Shown piece by piece: positions 1-9,548 of a stretch of 16,606 bases of DNA. The position numbers and the translations under genes were made by a program. The notes beneath the pieces are model-generated. The model saw only the letters and a list, made by a program, of their open reading frames with translations. It was not told where the DNA came from and searched no databases. Source of the stretch: Helicobacteraceae bacterium (GTDB lineage: Bacteria > Campylobacterota > Campylobacteria > Campylobacterales > Helicobacteraceae); NCBI GenBank assembly GCA_900766555.1, contig CAAFVR010000033.1, positions 1-16,606 of the forward strand, read 5' to 3'. The first letter of the stretch is position 1. Each line of letters begins with the position of its first letter.

Positions 1-59
1 CCCTTCTTCCTCCTTTCTCTTTTGTTACGTTCGGAGGCTTTCTGGATCTATTCACACCG

Positions 60-77
60 GATCTGTGTCGTCAGATC
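60..77 (-). terminator. Possible weak 3' hairpin after the autotransporter gene
   Basis: The arms GATCTG and CAGATC are perfectly complementary and enclose a six-base loop, starting 12 bases past the stop codon of the autotransporter gene. No T-run follows on the minus strand, so this is not a standard intrinsic terminator. It may only protect a 3' end or be one of the many GATC-rich palindromes in this genome. The rest of positions 1-88 is pyrimidine-rich and shows no gene. Confidence 0.2.
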
Positions 78-88
78 TGATTTAGTTA

Positions 89-3000
89 TCAGAAGCTCCA
101 TTGTAGGTGGGTGTTGGCTTGGTAGGTTTTGTTGATGTTGCCTAGGGTTGTGCCTTGCAGTTCTAGTTTTAGTTTGAGATTTTGTATTAATTGCAATATA
201 GATCCGATTTTATAGGCTAGGTTTATGCTATTTGCATTTAGGTTTATGTTTTTTGCATTTTGATTTGAACTTAGATTTAGGCTTTGTGTAAAAGAGGCGT
301 AATTCATGCTAGCTTGGGCGTATAAATCTATGTTATTGTCATCTAAGTTTATGTGGTAATTTGCTAAGGCGCCAAGGCTTGTTTCAAATATTTTTGGTGA
401 AATATTGTCTTTTGATTTTAGGAAATATTGCTCTCTTTGTTGGGTTAAATTGCCTTTGGATATTTGCGCATATGTGAGATTTAGTTTTGGCTTGATGGTG
501 AAATCTTTTGTGAGTTTTAATTTGTAGCCTATGTCTTGGGATAATGTGAGCGCTATGTTATTTTGACTTTGTGTTAAGTTATGCAATATATTTATGTCAC
601 TTTGTATAAAGCTAAGCTTTGCACTCGTATTTATAAATAATCCTTTTAGCGCATAGTCTAGTAAAGTGGGGGCTTGGGCTGGCGTTAGATCTGATTGATT
701 TGCATTTTCATCGTTTTGGTTATTGGGGTTTTCTGGATTATCTAGATTAGTGGAGGTGGCGGGGTTTTGGGGGATTTGGGTGTTTTGGGCTGTTTCTGTA
801 AAATCATAGCCATTTGTGACTAGGGCATAATAGCTGCCAAGTTCAATTGCTTTTTGGTTGGCGTATTTTACACCTTCGCCCTCACCTGTTACTGGATTTA
901 TGTTTTTGCTTACATTATCTGTAGTATTGCCATTTATTAATCCGGTATATAGCCCGATATGGGAATTAGCCCCAAATTTGTTTTGTGTATTATGAGCTAA
1001 TGCATAGTCATATCCGATGCTTAAGATTTGATAATTTGTAATTTTATTTAGCTCTTTTTTCTCTAAATCTATGCTATCTGTTTTATAAAGCAGATTATTA
1101 CTTAAGCGCCCTGAACTTATGCTAGCCCATAGCCTGCTTGGATTTTCCAAGTATTTTTTGGGAGCTTGGGCTGAATCGGAGGAGTCTTGATTTTGAGAGT
1201 CTTGGGAGGCTTGGGCTGAATCGGAGGAGTCGGTGGTGGCTAGATCCGATTGATTGGCGTTATTACTTTCTGGAGTTTGGGTGGTGTTCTCTGGGTTTTC
1301 TGAATTGGTGGAGGTTGTGGGTATTTGGTCTTGGGTTGTCTGATAACTCAAGCTATCTAGATAATCATTAATGCTAGATTTCGTGGCATATATCAGATCT
1401 AGCGTATTTAGATGTGCGCTTTGGGTTGCATTTCTTGTAGTTCCCTCATAATAAAAGCTAACTCCATTTGCAAAATGGGTTATATAGGTTTCATTATTGC
1501 TGTTGTTATTGTTATTTGTGGCGTTGTTGTTATTAGTGGTATTTGTGGTGTTGTTGGAGGCAGAGGGATTGGAGGTATTGCTTATTTTGCCGAATTTATC
1601 AGTTCTTAGTTTTACTACATTTAATTTGGCTGCGTCATAACCCAATGTGATGGATGGGGTTATTATTTTTGAGGTGGAGCTTTCTTTAATTGTAGCTAGC
1701 ACATAATTGTCATTTGTGGCATCGCCGCCTTTGTAAATTAGCTTTGTGAAATTCTGATATGAGGGGAGATTATTTTCTATTTTTTTGTCATCTAATATTG
1801 GATAGAAATAATACAGCGCATTGTCATTTTCAATTACTATTCTGTCATTTAGCATTTTGTGATAGCTCATATTTGCGCTAGATTGTGTAGTGGATGGCAC
1901 AGGGGGCGGAGATGGTATATATTTATCACGCCCTGTTGTGTTTGTTGTAGCACTCGCAGTTGTAGTGGTGGGATTGGTTGTTGGATTAGAAGATATGAGT
2001 AATCTTATTAGATAACGCTGCACGCCATTATTATTGATTTTATTTTTTTCAGATTCATATTTAGTTTTGGCATTTTTCTTATCACTATCTTCTACGCTTT
2101 GGTCATTTGTGATTTTTGTTTTTAAATCTAGCGTCTTTTCAGTATTGCTGTCTTTATTTTTAAATGTTAATACAGGTCTATTTGTATTAGATCCATCTTT
2201 TTTAGTTATTACTATTGCATCATATTTCTTAGCTCCCAAATAACTTGGCAAATCTTTTGTGAGATCTTTTGTATTTACATTTGGATCTGTTGTTATTATA
2301 TTTTGTGGCACATGAGATAGGCTAGATCCGTTCTGGCCATTAGATCCGCTTGAACTAGCACCCGCACCAGTCCCCGTGGTCCCCGTATTGTTGGGGGTCA
2401 GATTATAAAATCTAGCGTATATTTCGCCGCCTTTTTCAAAGACTAGTCTATTTTCGCCATTTTTAGTTGTTACTATATTTCCATAGACTTTGCTTTTGTT
2501 ACTGTCGCCTTGGAAGCGCACTTCGCTTTTGCCAGCATTGAAATTATACATGCCAGCCAAAATAGAGCCCTCTTGTTCAAAAGTGATATTTATTGTACCT
2601 TTGGAGCTATCGGCATTATTTGCGCCATTAATTATTGCGCCCTCTACTTTGGATCCAGAGCTTTGTTTAAATGTGACATTTATTTCACCCCAATCTTTGC
2701 CATATTGAATTGCTCCCTTTGAGGCATTTATCACATTTCCATGTATTACCGGATCTATGGAATCGCTCCCAAACTCCACATTTATTGAACCATTATTGCC
2801 TTTTGTATCCGCCCAGAGCTTACGCTTGTTGTAAAAAGTGTCATTATTTTGGAAATTTGTGTCATTTACATCCGTATTTGTTGAAAAACGAGCATTGATT
2901 GATTCGCCCGCATGAGTGTTGCTTTGGCCATTTATGCAATTTGCTTTATCTAGCATGGCGCCAATATTTATGATGTCTTGGATGCTCCATTTTTCGCTAG

Positions 3001-3490
3001 CTTTAGTTGATATTTTGGTATAAACTGACATGTCAGGCATGCGATGAAGGCAAAATTCTGGAAGTGCGCGGGCATCTTTAGTGTTATTTGGTTTAAAATC
3101 GCCCAAATAATGATTCGTCCAATATGAGCCATTTTTGGGGTCTTTATTTTTGATATATCGATTGTTGAAATTATAGCCGATTAGATTATTTGTTTTGCTT
3201 TTGAAATCTAGATTAAAGGCTTCTTTGACAGTTTTGTTAAATTCTTTTCCGACGTAATTTACTCTCCAAAGGCCTAGGCGTTTGGTCGTATCGCTTTCAT
3301 TTTTGTTATTGTCTTCGACGGTGACATTGCCAATTATGGAATATTTATAGTTATTTGTGAGATCTACAAGCCATGTATTGTTGGAGTCGTCTGCAAAAGA
3401 TAGGTTAAAAAGAAGTGGTGATATTAAAAATGATATTTTAATAAGAGGCGATGATGTTAAAGATGATGATGCGGGGGGGGGGGGGTTCAT
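89..3490 (-). CDS. Phase-variable autotransporter-like outer-membrane protein
   Basis: Predicted 1133-residue type V autotransporter, the Helicobacter family that includes VacA-like and toxin-like surface proteins. The start at 3490 is chosen because an AAAGG box lies six bases upstream and a signal peptide follows: Pro run, Lys18, hydrophobic core, likely cut after Ala33 in LSFA. The open frame reaches 3601, but that part covers promoter DNA and the 5S 3' end. Residues about 230-365 carry irregular 25-30-residue repeats with G-x-I-x-V-x-F and V-x-G-x-I patterns, like a beta-helix passenger. Residues 646-667 are Asn/Thr-rich. A Ser/Asp/Gln/Ala linker (about 720-780) precedes the barrel, which begins near RLWASISSG (about 787) and ends HLQWSF with a terminal Phe. 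The passenger's target and function are not recognisable. The 13-C tract after codon 2 is in frame here (ON). The barrel contains a low-complexity insertion at about residues 905-940. Confidence 0.85.
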   Translation of the reverse strand: MNPPPPASSSLTSSPLIKISFLISPLLFNLSFADDSNNTWLVDLTNNYKYSIIGNVTVEDNNKNESDTTKRLGLWRVNYVGKEFNKTVKEAFNLDFKSKTNNLIGYNFNNRYIKNKDPKNGSYWTNHYLGDFKPNNTKDARALPEFCLHRMPDMSVYTKISTKASEKWSIQDIINIGAMLDKANCINGQSNTHAGESINARFSTNTDVNDTNFQNNDTFYNKRKLWADTKGNNGSINVEFGSDSIDPVIHGNVINASKGAIQYGKDWGEINVTFKQSSGSKVEGAIINGANNADSSKGTINITFEQEGSILAGMYNFNAGKSEVRFQGDSNKSKVYGNIVTTKNGENRLVFEKGGEIYARFYNLTPNNTGTTGTGAGASSSGSNGQNGSSLSHVPQNIITTDPNVNTKDLTKDLPSYLGAKKYDAIVITKKDGSNTNRPVLTFKNKDSNTEKTLDLKTKITNDQSVEDSDKKNAKTKYESEKNKINNNGVQRYLIRLLISSNPTTNPTTTTASATTNTTGRDKYIPSPPPVPSTTQSSANMSYHKMLNDRIVIENDNALYYFYPILDDKKIENNLPSYQNFTKLIYKGGDATNDNYVLATIKESSTSKIITPSITLGYDAAKLNVVKLRTDKFGKISNTSNPSASNNTTNTTNNNNATNNNNNSNNETYITHFANGVSFYYEGTTRNATQSAHLNTLDLIYATKSSINDYLDSLSYQTTQDQIPTTSTNSENPENTTQTPESNNANQSDLATTDSSDSAQASQDSQNQDSSDSAQAPKKYLENPSRLWASISSGRLSNNLLYKTDSIDLEKKELNKITNYQILSIGYDYALAHNTQNKFGANSHIGLYTGLINGNTTDNVSKNINPVTGEGEGVKYANQKAIELGSYYALVTNGYDFTETAQNTQIPQNPATSTNLDNPENPNNQNDENANQSDLTPAQAPTLLDYALKGLFINTSAKLSFIQSDINILHNLTQSQNNIALTLSQDIGYKLKLTKDFTIKPKLNLTYAQISKGNLTQQREQYFLKSKDNISPKIFETSLGALANYHINLDDNNIDLYAQASMNYASFTQSLNLSSNQNAKNINLNANSINLAYKIGSILQLIQNLKLKLELQGTTLGNINKTYQANTHLQWSF
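683..759 (-). repeat. Low-complexity segment inside the barrel, second copy of a linker
   Basis: Encodes TSTN, NPEN and ANQSDL blocks in the same order as the linker encoded at about 1237-1317. It sits at residues about 911-936, within the C-terminal barrel and probably in an exposed loop. The DNA copies are related but diverged, which suggests an old duplication or gene conversion rather than a fresh one. Confidence 0.6.
1164..1231 (-). repeat. 45-base tandem repeat in the autotransporter linker
   Basis: A 23-base unit occurs at 1164-1186 and again, identical, at 1209-1231, giving a period of 45 bases or 15 codons. The protein reads DSSDSAQA twice, separated by a Ser/Gln/Asp/Asn stretch. 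The period is a multiple of three, so unit gain or loss would change linker length without breaking the frame. Confidence 0.8.
1237..1317 (-). repeat. First copy of the TSTN-NPEN-ANQSDL linker
   Basis: Encodes residues about 725-751, just before the barrel. The blocks TSTN, NPEN and ANQSDL occur in the same order as in the segment at 683-759. It lies next to the 45-base tandem repeat, so the whole linker appears to be built from repeats. Confidence 0.6.
1493..1556 (-). repeat. Asn/Thr trinucleotide-rich run
   Basis: The plus strand is an irregular run of GTT, ATT and GGT/GTG triplets. On the minus strand this gives AAC/AAT/ACC codons and about 22 Asn/Thr residues (around 646-667) with only an occasional Ala or Ser. 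It probably forms a flexible stretch and could change length by whole codons. Confidence 0.7.
3473..3485 (-). repeat. Poly-C(13) contingency tract at the autotransporter start
   Basis: Thirteen G on the plus strand read as C on the coding strand, right after ATG-AA. One C completes the Asn codon and twelve make four Pro codons, so the frame is open. By direct reading, 12 C gives MNPPPPHHHL then stop, and 14 C gives MNPPPPRIIIFNIIASY then stop. Slipped-strand changes here would therefore be a clean on/off switch. Homopolymers of this length are also prone to sequencing error. Confidence 0.9.
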
Positions 3491-3537
3491 GCGATACCTT
3501 TGTAAATAAAATAAATATGTGATATAAAATATAAAAT

Positions 3538-3560
3538 AAAATATAAATCGTATATGACAA
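3538..3560 (-). promoter_or_regulatory. Possible autotransporter promoter
   Basis: On the minus strand TTGTCA (3560-3555) is a five-of-six match to a -35 box. A 16-base spacer leads to TATTTT, a weak -10. The 84-base gap between the 5S 3' end and the start codon is very AT-rich, with repeated TATTTTA-like units, so several other -10 placements are possible. Weak prediction. Confidence 0.3.
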
Positions 3561-3574
3561 AATATTTGCCCAAA

Positions 3575-3691
3575 TCCCTGCATCGTCCTACATTTCCACA
3601 CCTGAAAGGTGCAGTATCATCGGCGAAAAAGAGCTTAACTTCCAGGTTCGGGATGGAGCTGGGTGTTTCCTCTTCTCTATAAACACAGGAA
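3575..3691 (-). rRNA. rrf: 5S ribosomal RNA
   Basis: About 117 nt. The minus strand shows conserved 5S blocks: GGAAACACCC, CCGAAC, GGAAGTTAAGC, GCCGATGATACTGC and GGTGTGG...GTAGG. The ends were placed by pairing TTCCTGT at the 5' end with GCAGGGA at the 3' end (helix I, with G-T pairs). It lies about 98 bases after the 23S gene on the same strand. The upstream reach of the following autotransporter reading frame overlaps its 3' end, which is why that longer frame was not accepted. Confidence 0.95.
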
Positions 3692-3760
3692 TATGGAAGT
3701 AAAGATAAGGAAATATCCTTAATTCCATATTCTTAATATTAAAGCCTAAATATTACGATA

Positions 3761-3788
3761 GATACACTCAACAAGGTAGTGATAGCTT
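3761..3788 (-). repeat. 23S processing stem, 3' arm
   Basis: This 28-base arm is complementary to 6744-6771 with three mismatches when the flanks of the 23S gene are paired. A second complementary block lies further out (TTAAAGCCTA at 3739-3748 with 6800-6809). This matches the long stem by which RNase III excises pre-23S rRNA in bacteria. Confidence 0.8.
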
Positions 3789-3789
3789 A

Positions 3790-6694
<2,905 letters not shown>

Positions 6695-6743
6695 TAAAAC
6701 AATTTTTGATACCTTATAAGTATGACAAAATGATTGTATTCTA

Positions 6744-6771
6744 AAGCTATCACTACCTTACTGAATGTATC
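6744..6771 (-). repeat. 23S processing stem, 5' arm
   Basis: This is the partner of 3761-3788: 25 of 28 positions are complementary, with unbroken pairing over AAGGTAGTGATAGCTT. It lies about 50 bases upstream of the mature 23S 5' end, as expected for a pre-rRNA stem. Confidence 0.8.
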
Positions 6772-6830
6772 AATAAGGTATGTATCTTTTACTTTTACAT
6801 AGGCTTTAACAATAATAAATCAAAAAGCGT

Positions 6831-6850
6831 GGCCAAGCTCTCGCAAGGCC
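6831..6850 (-). ncRNA. Leader hairpin with GAGA tetraloop upstream of 23S
   Basis: The minus-strand RNA reads GGCC-UU-GC-GAGA-GC-UU-GGCC. This is a symmetric hairpin with a GNRA-type loop and a tandem U-U internal pair. Four bases later comes UUUUUG. It lies between the predicted promoter and the 23S processing stem. It could be an attenuator, an antitermination element or just leader structure. I recognise no named RNA family here. Confidence 0.4.
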
Positions 6851-6894
6851 TACGTAGTCTGCAGTTCAAAAACACTTCAAACTAAGAAGGCAAA

Positions 6895-6924
6895 ATTATA
6901 AACAAATAAGCTTAATCAAAGCTT
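6895..6924 (-). promoter_or_regulatory. Predicted promoter of the 23S-5S unit
   Basis: A perfect TATAAT lies at 6900-6895 on the minus strand, about 200 bases before the mature 23S 5' end. Transcription would start near 6888. The -35 region is weak, as is common in this group, and overlaps two copies of AAGCTTAA (6908-6915 and 6919-6926), 11 bases apart. Further upstream there are five A-runs (T-runs on the transcribed strand) between 6928 and 6977, spaced roughly one helical turn apart, resembling curved or UP-element DNA. Confidence 0.55.
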
Positions 6925-7079
6925 AAGAAAAATAGATTCTTAAAAAAGTTCTGAAAAATTAGAGAAAATATCAAAAATAGATTGCGTGCAAATACTAGAT
7001 TACGCTTGTGGTTATATGAGAAAATGGGGATTTTGGGGACATAAGTCGCGTGGATGATTGCCGCGGAGCCCGGGGGCTA

Positions 7080-7124
7080 GGCCCATAAAATAAAGGGCCG
7101 CGGGGCTAGATCGGATCTAGCCGC
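7080..7124 (-). terminator. GC-rich hairpin pair after gluP copy 2
   Basis: Two hairpins start three bases past the gluP stop codon. The first has arms GGCTAGATC and GATCTAGCC around a single base (7104-7122), extended by GCG/CGC; the tip must open to form a loop. The second pairs GGCCC with GGGCC (7080-7099) around a TTTATTTT-type loop, which also acts as a T-rich tail for the first hairpin. Probable terminator separating the sugar operon from the 23S promoter. Confidence 0.45.
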
Positions 7125-7126
7125 AG

Positions 7127-8332
7127 TTATTTAGCTTTATAGCCTTTTTGGGCAAAGTAAATAATGTATAGATAGCAAATAACTGGGATGATATAGGATA
7201 TAAGAATATTTCCTAATACATCAATAACAGCACCTTGGATTGGTGGGATTATCGCGCCGCCAACGATTGCCATGCAGATAATACCGCTAGCTTGAGATGT
7301 GAATTTACCAAGGCCATGCGTTGCAAGCGAAAAGATAGATGGGAACATGATTGAATTAAACAGCCCAATAGCAATTAGCGCTATAACGGATCCATAGCCT
7401 TTTCCGATAATTATTGCAATGCCTATCAAAATACACGCGATTATCGCATTTATCGCTAGTAATTTTTGCGCTGGCGTTTTAATCAATATCGCTGTACCAA
7501 TAAAGCGCCCAACCATCGCGCCGCCCCAATAAAATGCAATATATTTTGCACCCTGGGTGTGGCTTATATTAGCGACTTGCTCCATCGTATTTATTAGAAA
7601 AGATCCGATTGATACTTCAGCTCCAACATAGGCAAAGATCGCGCCAGCACCCAAAACTAGGTGTTTGTACTGCCATGCGCTAGTTTTGCCATCATCATTT
7701 AATGCGCTGATTTCTTCGGCAGTTTCACGCACATCTGGCAATTTTATTAGTTTTACAACGATTGTCAAAAGTATTAATACGCCAGCGATTATCGCATATG
7801 GGATTTGTACAGATTCGGCTTCTTGAGTCTTGGTTAGCACTTCAGATGCGCCAGCGATTATCAAAACAGATCCAAAGATTGGCCCAAGTGTCGTACCAAG
7901 CGAGTTGAAAGCTTGGATTAGCGTAAGATTGCGCGCTTCTTTGCCAGGTGAAAGTAACGTAACAAAAGGATTTCCCGCTGTTTGAAGTAATACAACTCCG
8001 CTTGCTAGGATAAATAATGCGCCCAAAAATACAGGATAACTCGCACTTGAAGCCGCCGGCCAGAATAGGATACAGCCAATGGCTGTTAAAACAAAGCCTG
8101 AAATTACACCATTTGGATAGCCGATTTTGGAAATAACTTTACCCCAGAGCGAGCCGGTTATAAAATATGCTCCAAAAAAGCAGAATTGCACAAGCGCGGC
8201 CTGAAAATACGTTAGCTCAAAAAGTTGTTTTAGATGTGGTATTAAAATATCATTTAGCACCGTAATAAACCCCATTGCAAAAAACAAGAAGGTTAGCGTG
8301 CTTAACGCGATTGTAGAGCGGACATTGCCCAT
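7127..8332 (-). CDS. gluP: Glucose/galactose MFS transporter, copy 2 (intact)
   Basis: A 401-residue inner-membrane sugar:cation symporter of the FucP/GluP branch of the major facilitator superfamily. About twelve hydrophobic helices are visible. Family blocks include QFCFFGAYFITG and GYPNGVISGF in the N-half, LLQTAGNPFVTLLSP and NLTLIQAFNSLGT mid-protein, and EVSIGSFLINTM after the central loop. The length is close to H. pylori GluP. It starts at an ATG behind a good AAGGAG box, 10 bases after copy 1 ends, and is the last gene of the operon. The C-terminus SYIIPVICYLYIIYFAQKG forms the twelfth helix, which copy 1 lacks in frame. Substrate preference (glucose, galactose or another hexose) cannot be read from sequence. 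Confidence 0.9.
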   Translation of the reverse strand: MGNVRSTIALSTLTFLFFAMGFITVLNDILIPHLKQLFELTYFQAALVQFCFFGAYFITGSLWGKVISKIGYPNGVISGFVLTAIGCILFWPAASSASYPVFLGALFILASGVVLLQTAGNPFVTLLSPGKEARNLTLIQAFNSLGTTLGPIFGSVLIIAGASEVLTKTQEAESVQIPYAIIAGVLILLTIVVKLIKLPDVRETAEEISALNDDGKTSAWQYKHLVLGAGAIFAYVGAEVSIGSFLINTMEQVANISHTQGAKYIAFYWGGAMVGRFIGTAILIKTPAQKLLAINAIIACILIGIAIIIGKGYGSVIALIAIGLFNSIMFPSIFSLATHGLGKFTSQASGIICMAIVGGAIIPPIQGAVIDVLGNILISYIIPVICYLYIIYFAQKGYKAK

Positions 8333-8342
8333 CTGGACTCCT

Positions 8343-9536
8343 TTAAAATAAGATTGGATCTAAATGCAAAAAATGCAATATATGCATAGCATAAAAGCGG
8401 GATAATATATGAGGGTAAAGCCCGATATTATCGATAACATAGCCTTGTAATAGCGGTATTAGCGCGCCGCCAACAATTGCCATGCAAACAAGCCCGCTAG
8501 CTTGAGATGTAAAACGCCCAAGATATTTTGTGCTTAATGCAAATATCGAGGCAAACATCACGGAATTAAATAAGCCCACTGCAACCAATAAAAATATACT
8601 AGCTTTGCCGCCAAATAAAATTGCAAGAATGATCAAAATGCACGCAATTATCGCATTTATCGCTAGAAGATAATGTGTTTGTATTTTATTTAATATCGCG
8701 GCGCCAAGAAAGCGCCCAACCATCATGGAGCCCCAATAAACCGCTACATATTTGGCGCCTTGCACATGATCTATATTGGCTATTTCACCCATCGTATTTA
8801 TTAGAAAAGATCCAATTGATACTTCAGCTCCAACATAGGCAAAGATCGCCAAAAGCCCGAGTTTTAGATGCGGATATTGCCATATGCTTGTTTTGTTGAT
8901 AGCTAGATCAGATCTAAGAGCATCTTGTGTCTTGGGGGCTGGTGTATCTTGTCTAACATCTGGTAATTTTAAGAAATACACAACAAGAGCTAGGATAATT
9001 AAAAAGATTGCGATTAAAAAATAGGGCAAAACTACGGGATTGCCAAAGCCGTAATTTTGCTGATCTAAAATAAAATATGCGCCAATTAATGGCCCAATCA
9101 TTGTGCCAGCGCTGCCAAAAGCCTGCACTAGTGTGAGATTGCGCGCTTCTTTATTGGGTGAAAGTAGCGTTACAAAAGGATTGCCGCTAGCTTGCAATAA
9201 CACTATTCCGCTAGCTAGGATAAATAAGGCGCCCAAAAATACAAAATAGCTCTTATAAAAAGGTGTAATTAAAAATAGCAAACATCCAAGTGCTGCGATT
9301 AAAAAGCCAGAACTTACGCCATTTGGATAGCCGATTTTGGAAATCACTTTGCCCCAAAATGAGCCGGTTATAAAATATACTCCAAAAAAGCAAAATTGCA
9401 CAAGCGCGGCCTGAAAATACGTCAATTGGAAAAGCTCTTTTAGATGCGGGATTAAAATGTCATTTAATACCGTAATTAATCCCATGAAAAAATATAGCGC
9501 GCCAAGTGTGGTTAGGGACATGTTATTTTTATTCAT
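8343..9536 (-). CDS. gluP: Glucose/galactose MFS transporter, copy 1, frameshifted C-terminus
   Basis: A 397-residue paralogue of the next gene with long shared blocks: HLKELFQLTYFQAALVQFCF, GKVISKIGYPNGV, GNPFVTLLSP, YVGAEVSIGSFLINTM and MAIVGGAxIP. From about residue 374 the match stops in frame. The -1 frame instead reads SYIIPLLCYAYIAFFAF, which aligns with SYIIPVICYLYIIYFAQ of copy 2. Adding one base at the CCC of 8413-8415 would restore helix 12 and give a protein of about 411 residues ending at about 8302, inside copy 2. As written, the frame ends in a different hydrophobic tail (HILSRFYAMHILHFLHLDPILF is split across two helical-looking parts). The usual QAFNSLGT is QAFGSAGT here. It may be a decaying copy, a tolerated variant or a sequencing error. 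It starts 12 bases after pgi. Confidence 0.85.
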   Translation of the reverse strand: MNKNNMSLTTLGALYFFMGLITVLNDILIPHLKELFQLTYFQAALVQFCFFGVYFITGSFWGKVISKIGYPNGVSSGFLIAALGCLLFLITPFYKSYFVFLGALFILASGIVLLQASGNPFVTLLSPNKEARNLTLVQAFGSAGTMIGPLIGAYFILDQQNYGFGNPVVLPYFLIAIFLIILALVVYFLKLPDVRQDTPAPKTQDALRSDLAINKTSIWQYPHLKLGLLAIFAYVGAEVSIGSFLINTMGEIANIDHVQGAKYVAVYWGSMMVGRFLGAAILNKIQTHYLLAINAIIACILIILAILFGGKASIFLLVAVGLFNSVMFASIFALSTKYLGRFTSQASGLVCMAIVGGALIPLLQGYVIDNIGLYPHILSRFYAMHILHFLHLDPILF

Positions 9537-9548
9537 ATCTCTTCTTTT

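Noticed and set aside
1138..2898. Open frames on the plus strand inside the autotransporter
   Set aside because: Low-complexity shadows of the minus-strand gene, with no start signals.
3491..3601. Longer N-terminus for the autotransporter, starting inside 5S
   Set aside because: The extra 37 residues cover the 5S 3' end and AT-rich promoter DNA, have no ribosome-binding box, and would bury the signal peptide.
6695..7126. tRNA genes or a 16S gene upstream of 23S
   Set aside because: No cloverleaf or TTCGA-type T-arm block is visible, and gluP begins after about 430 bases.
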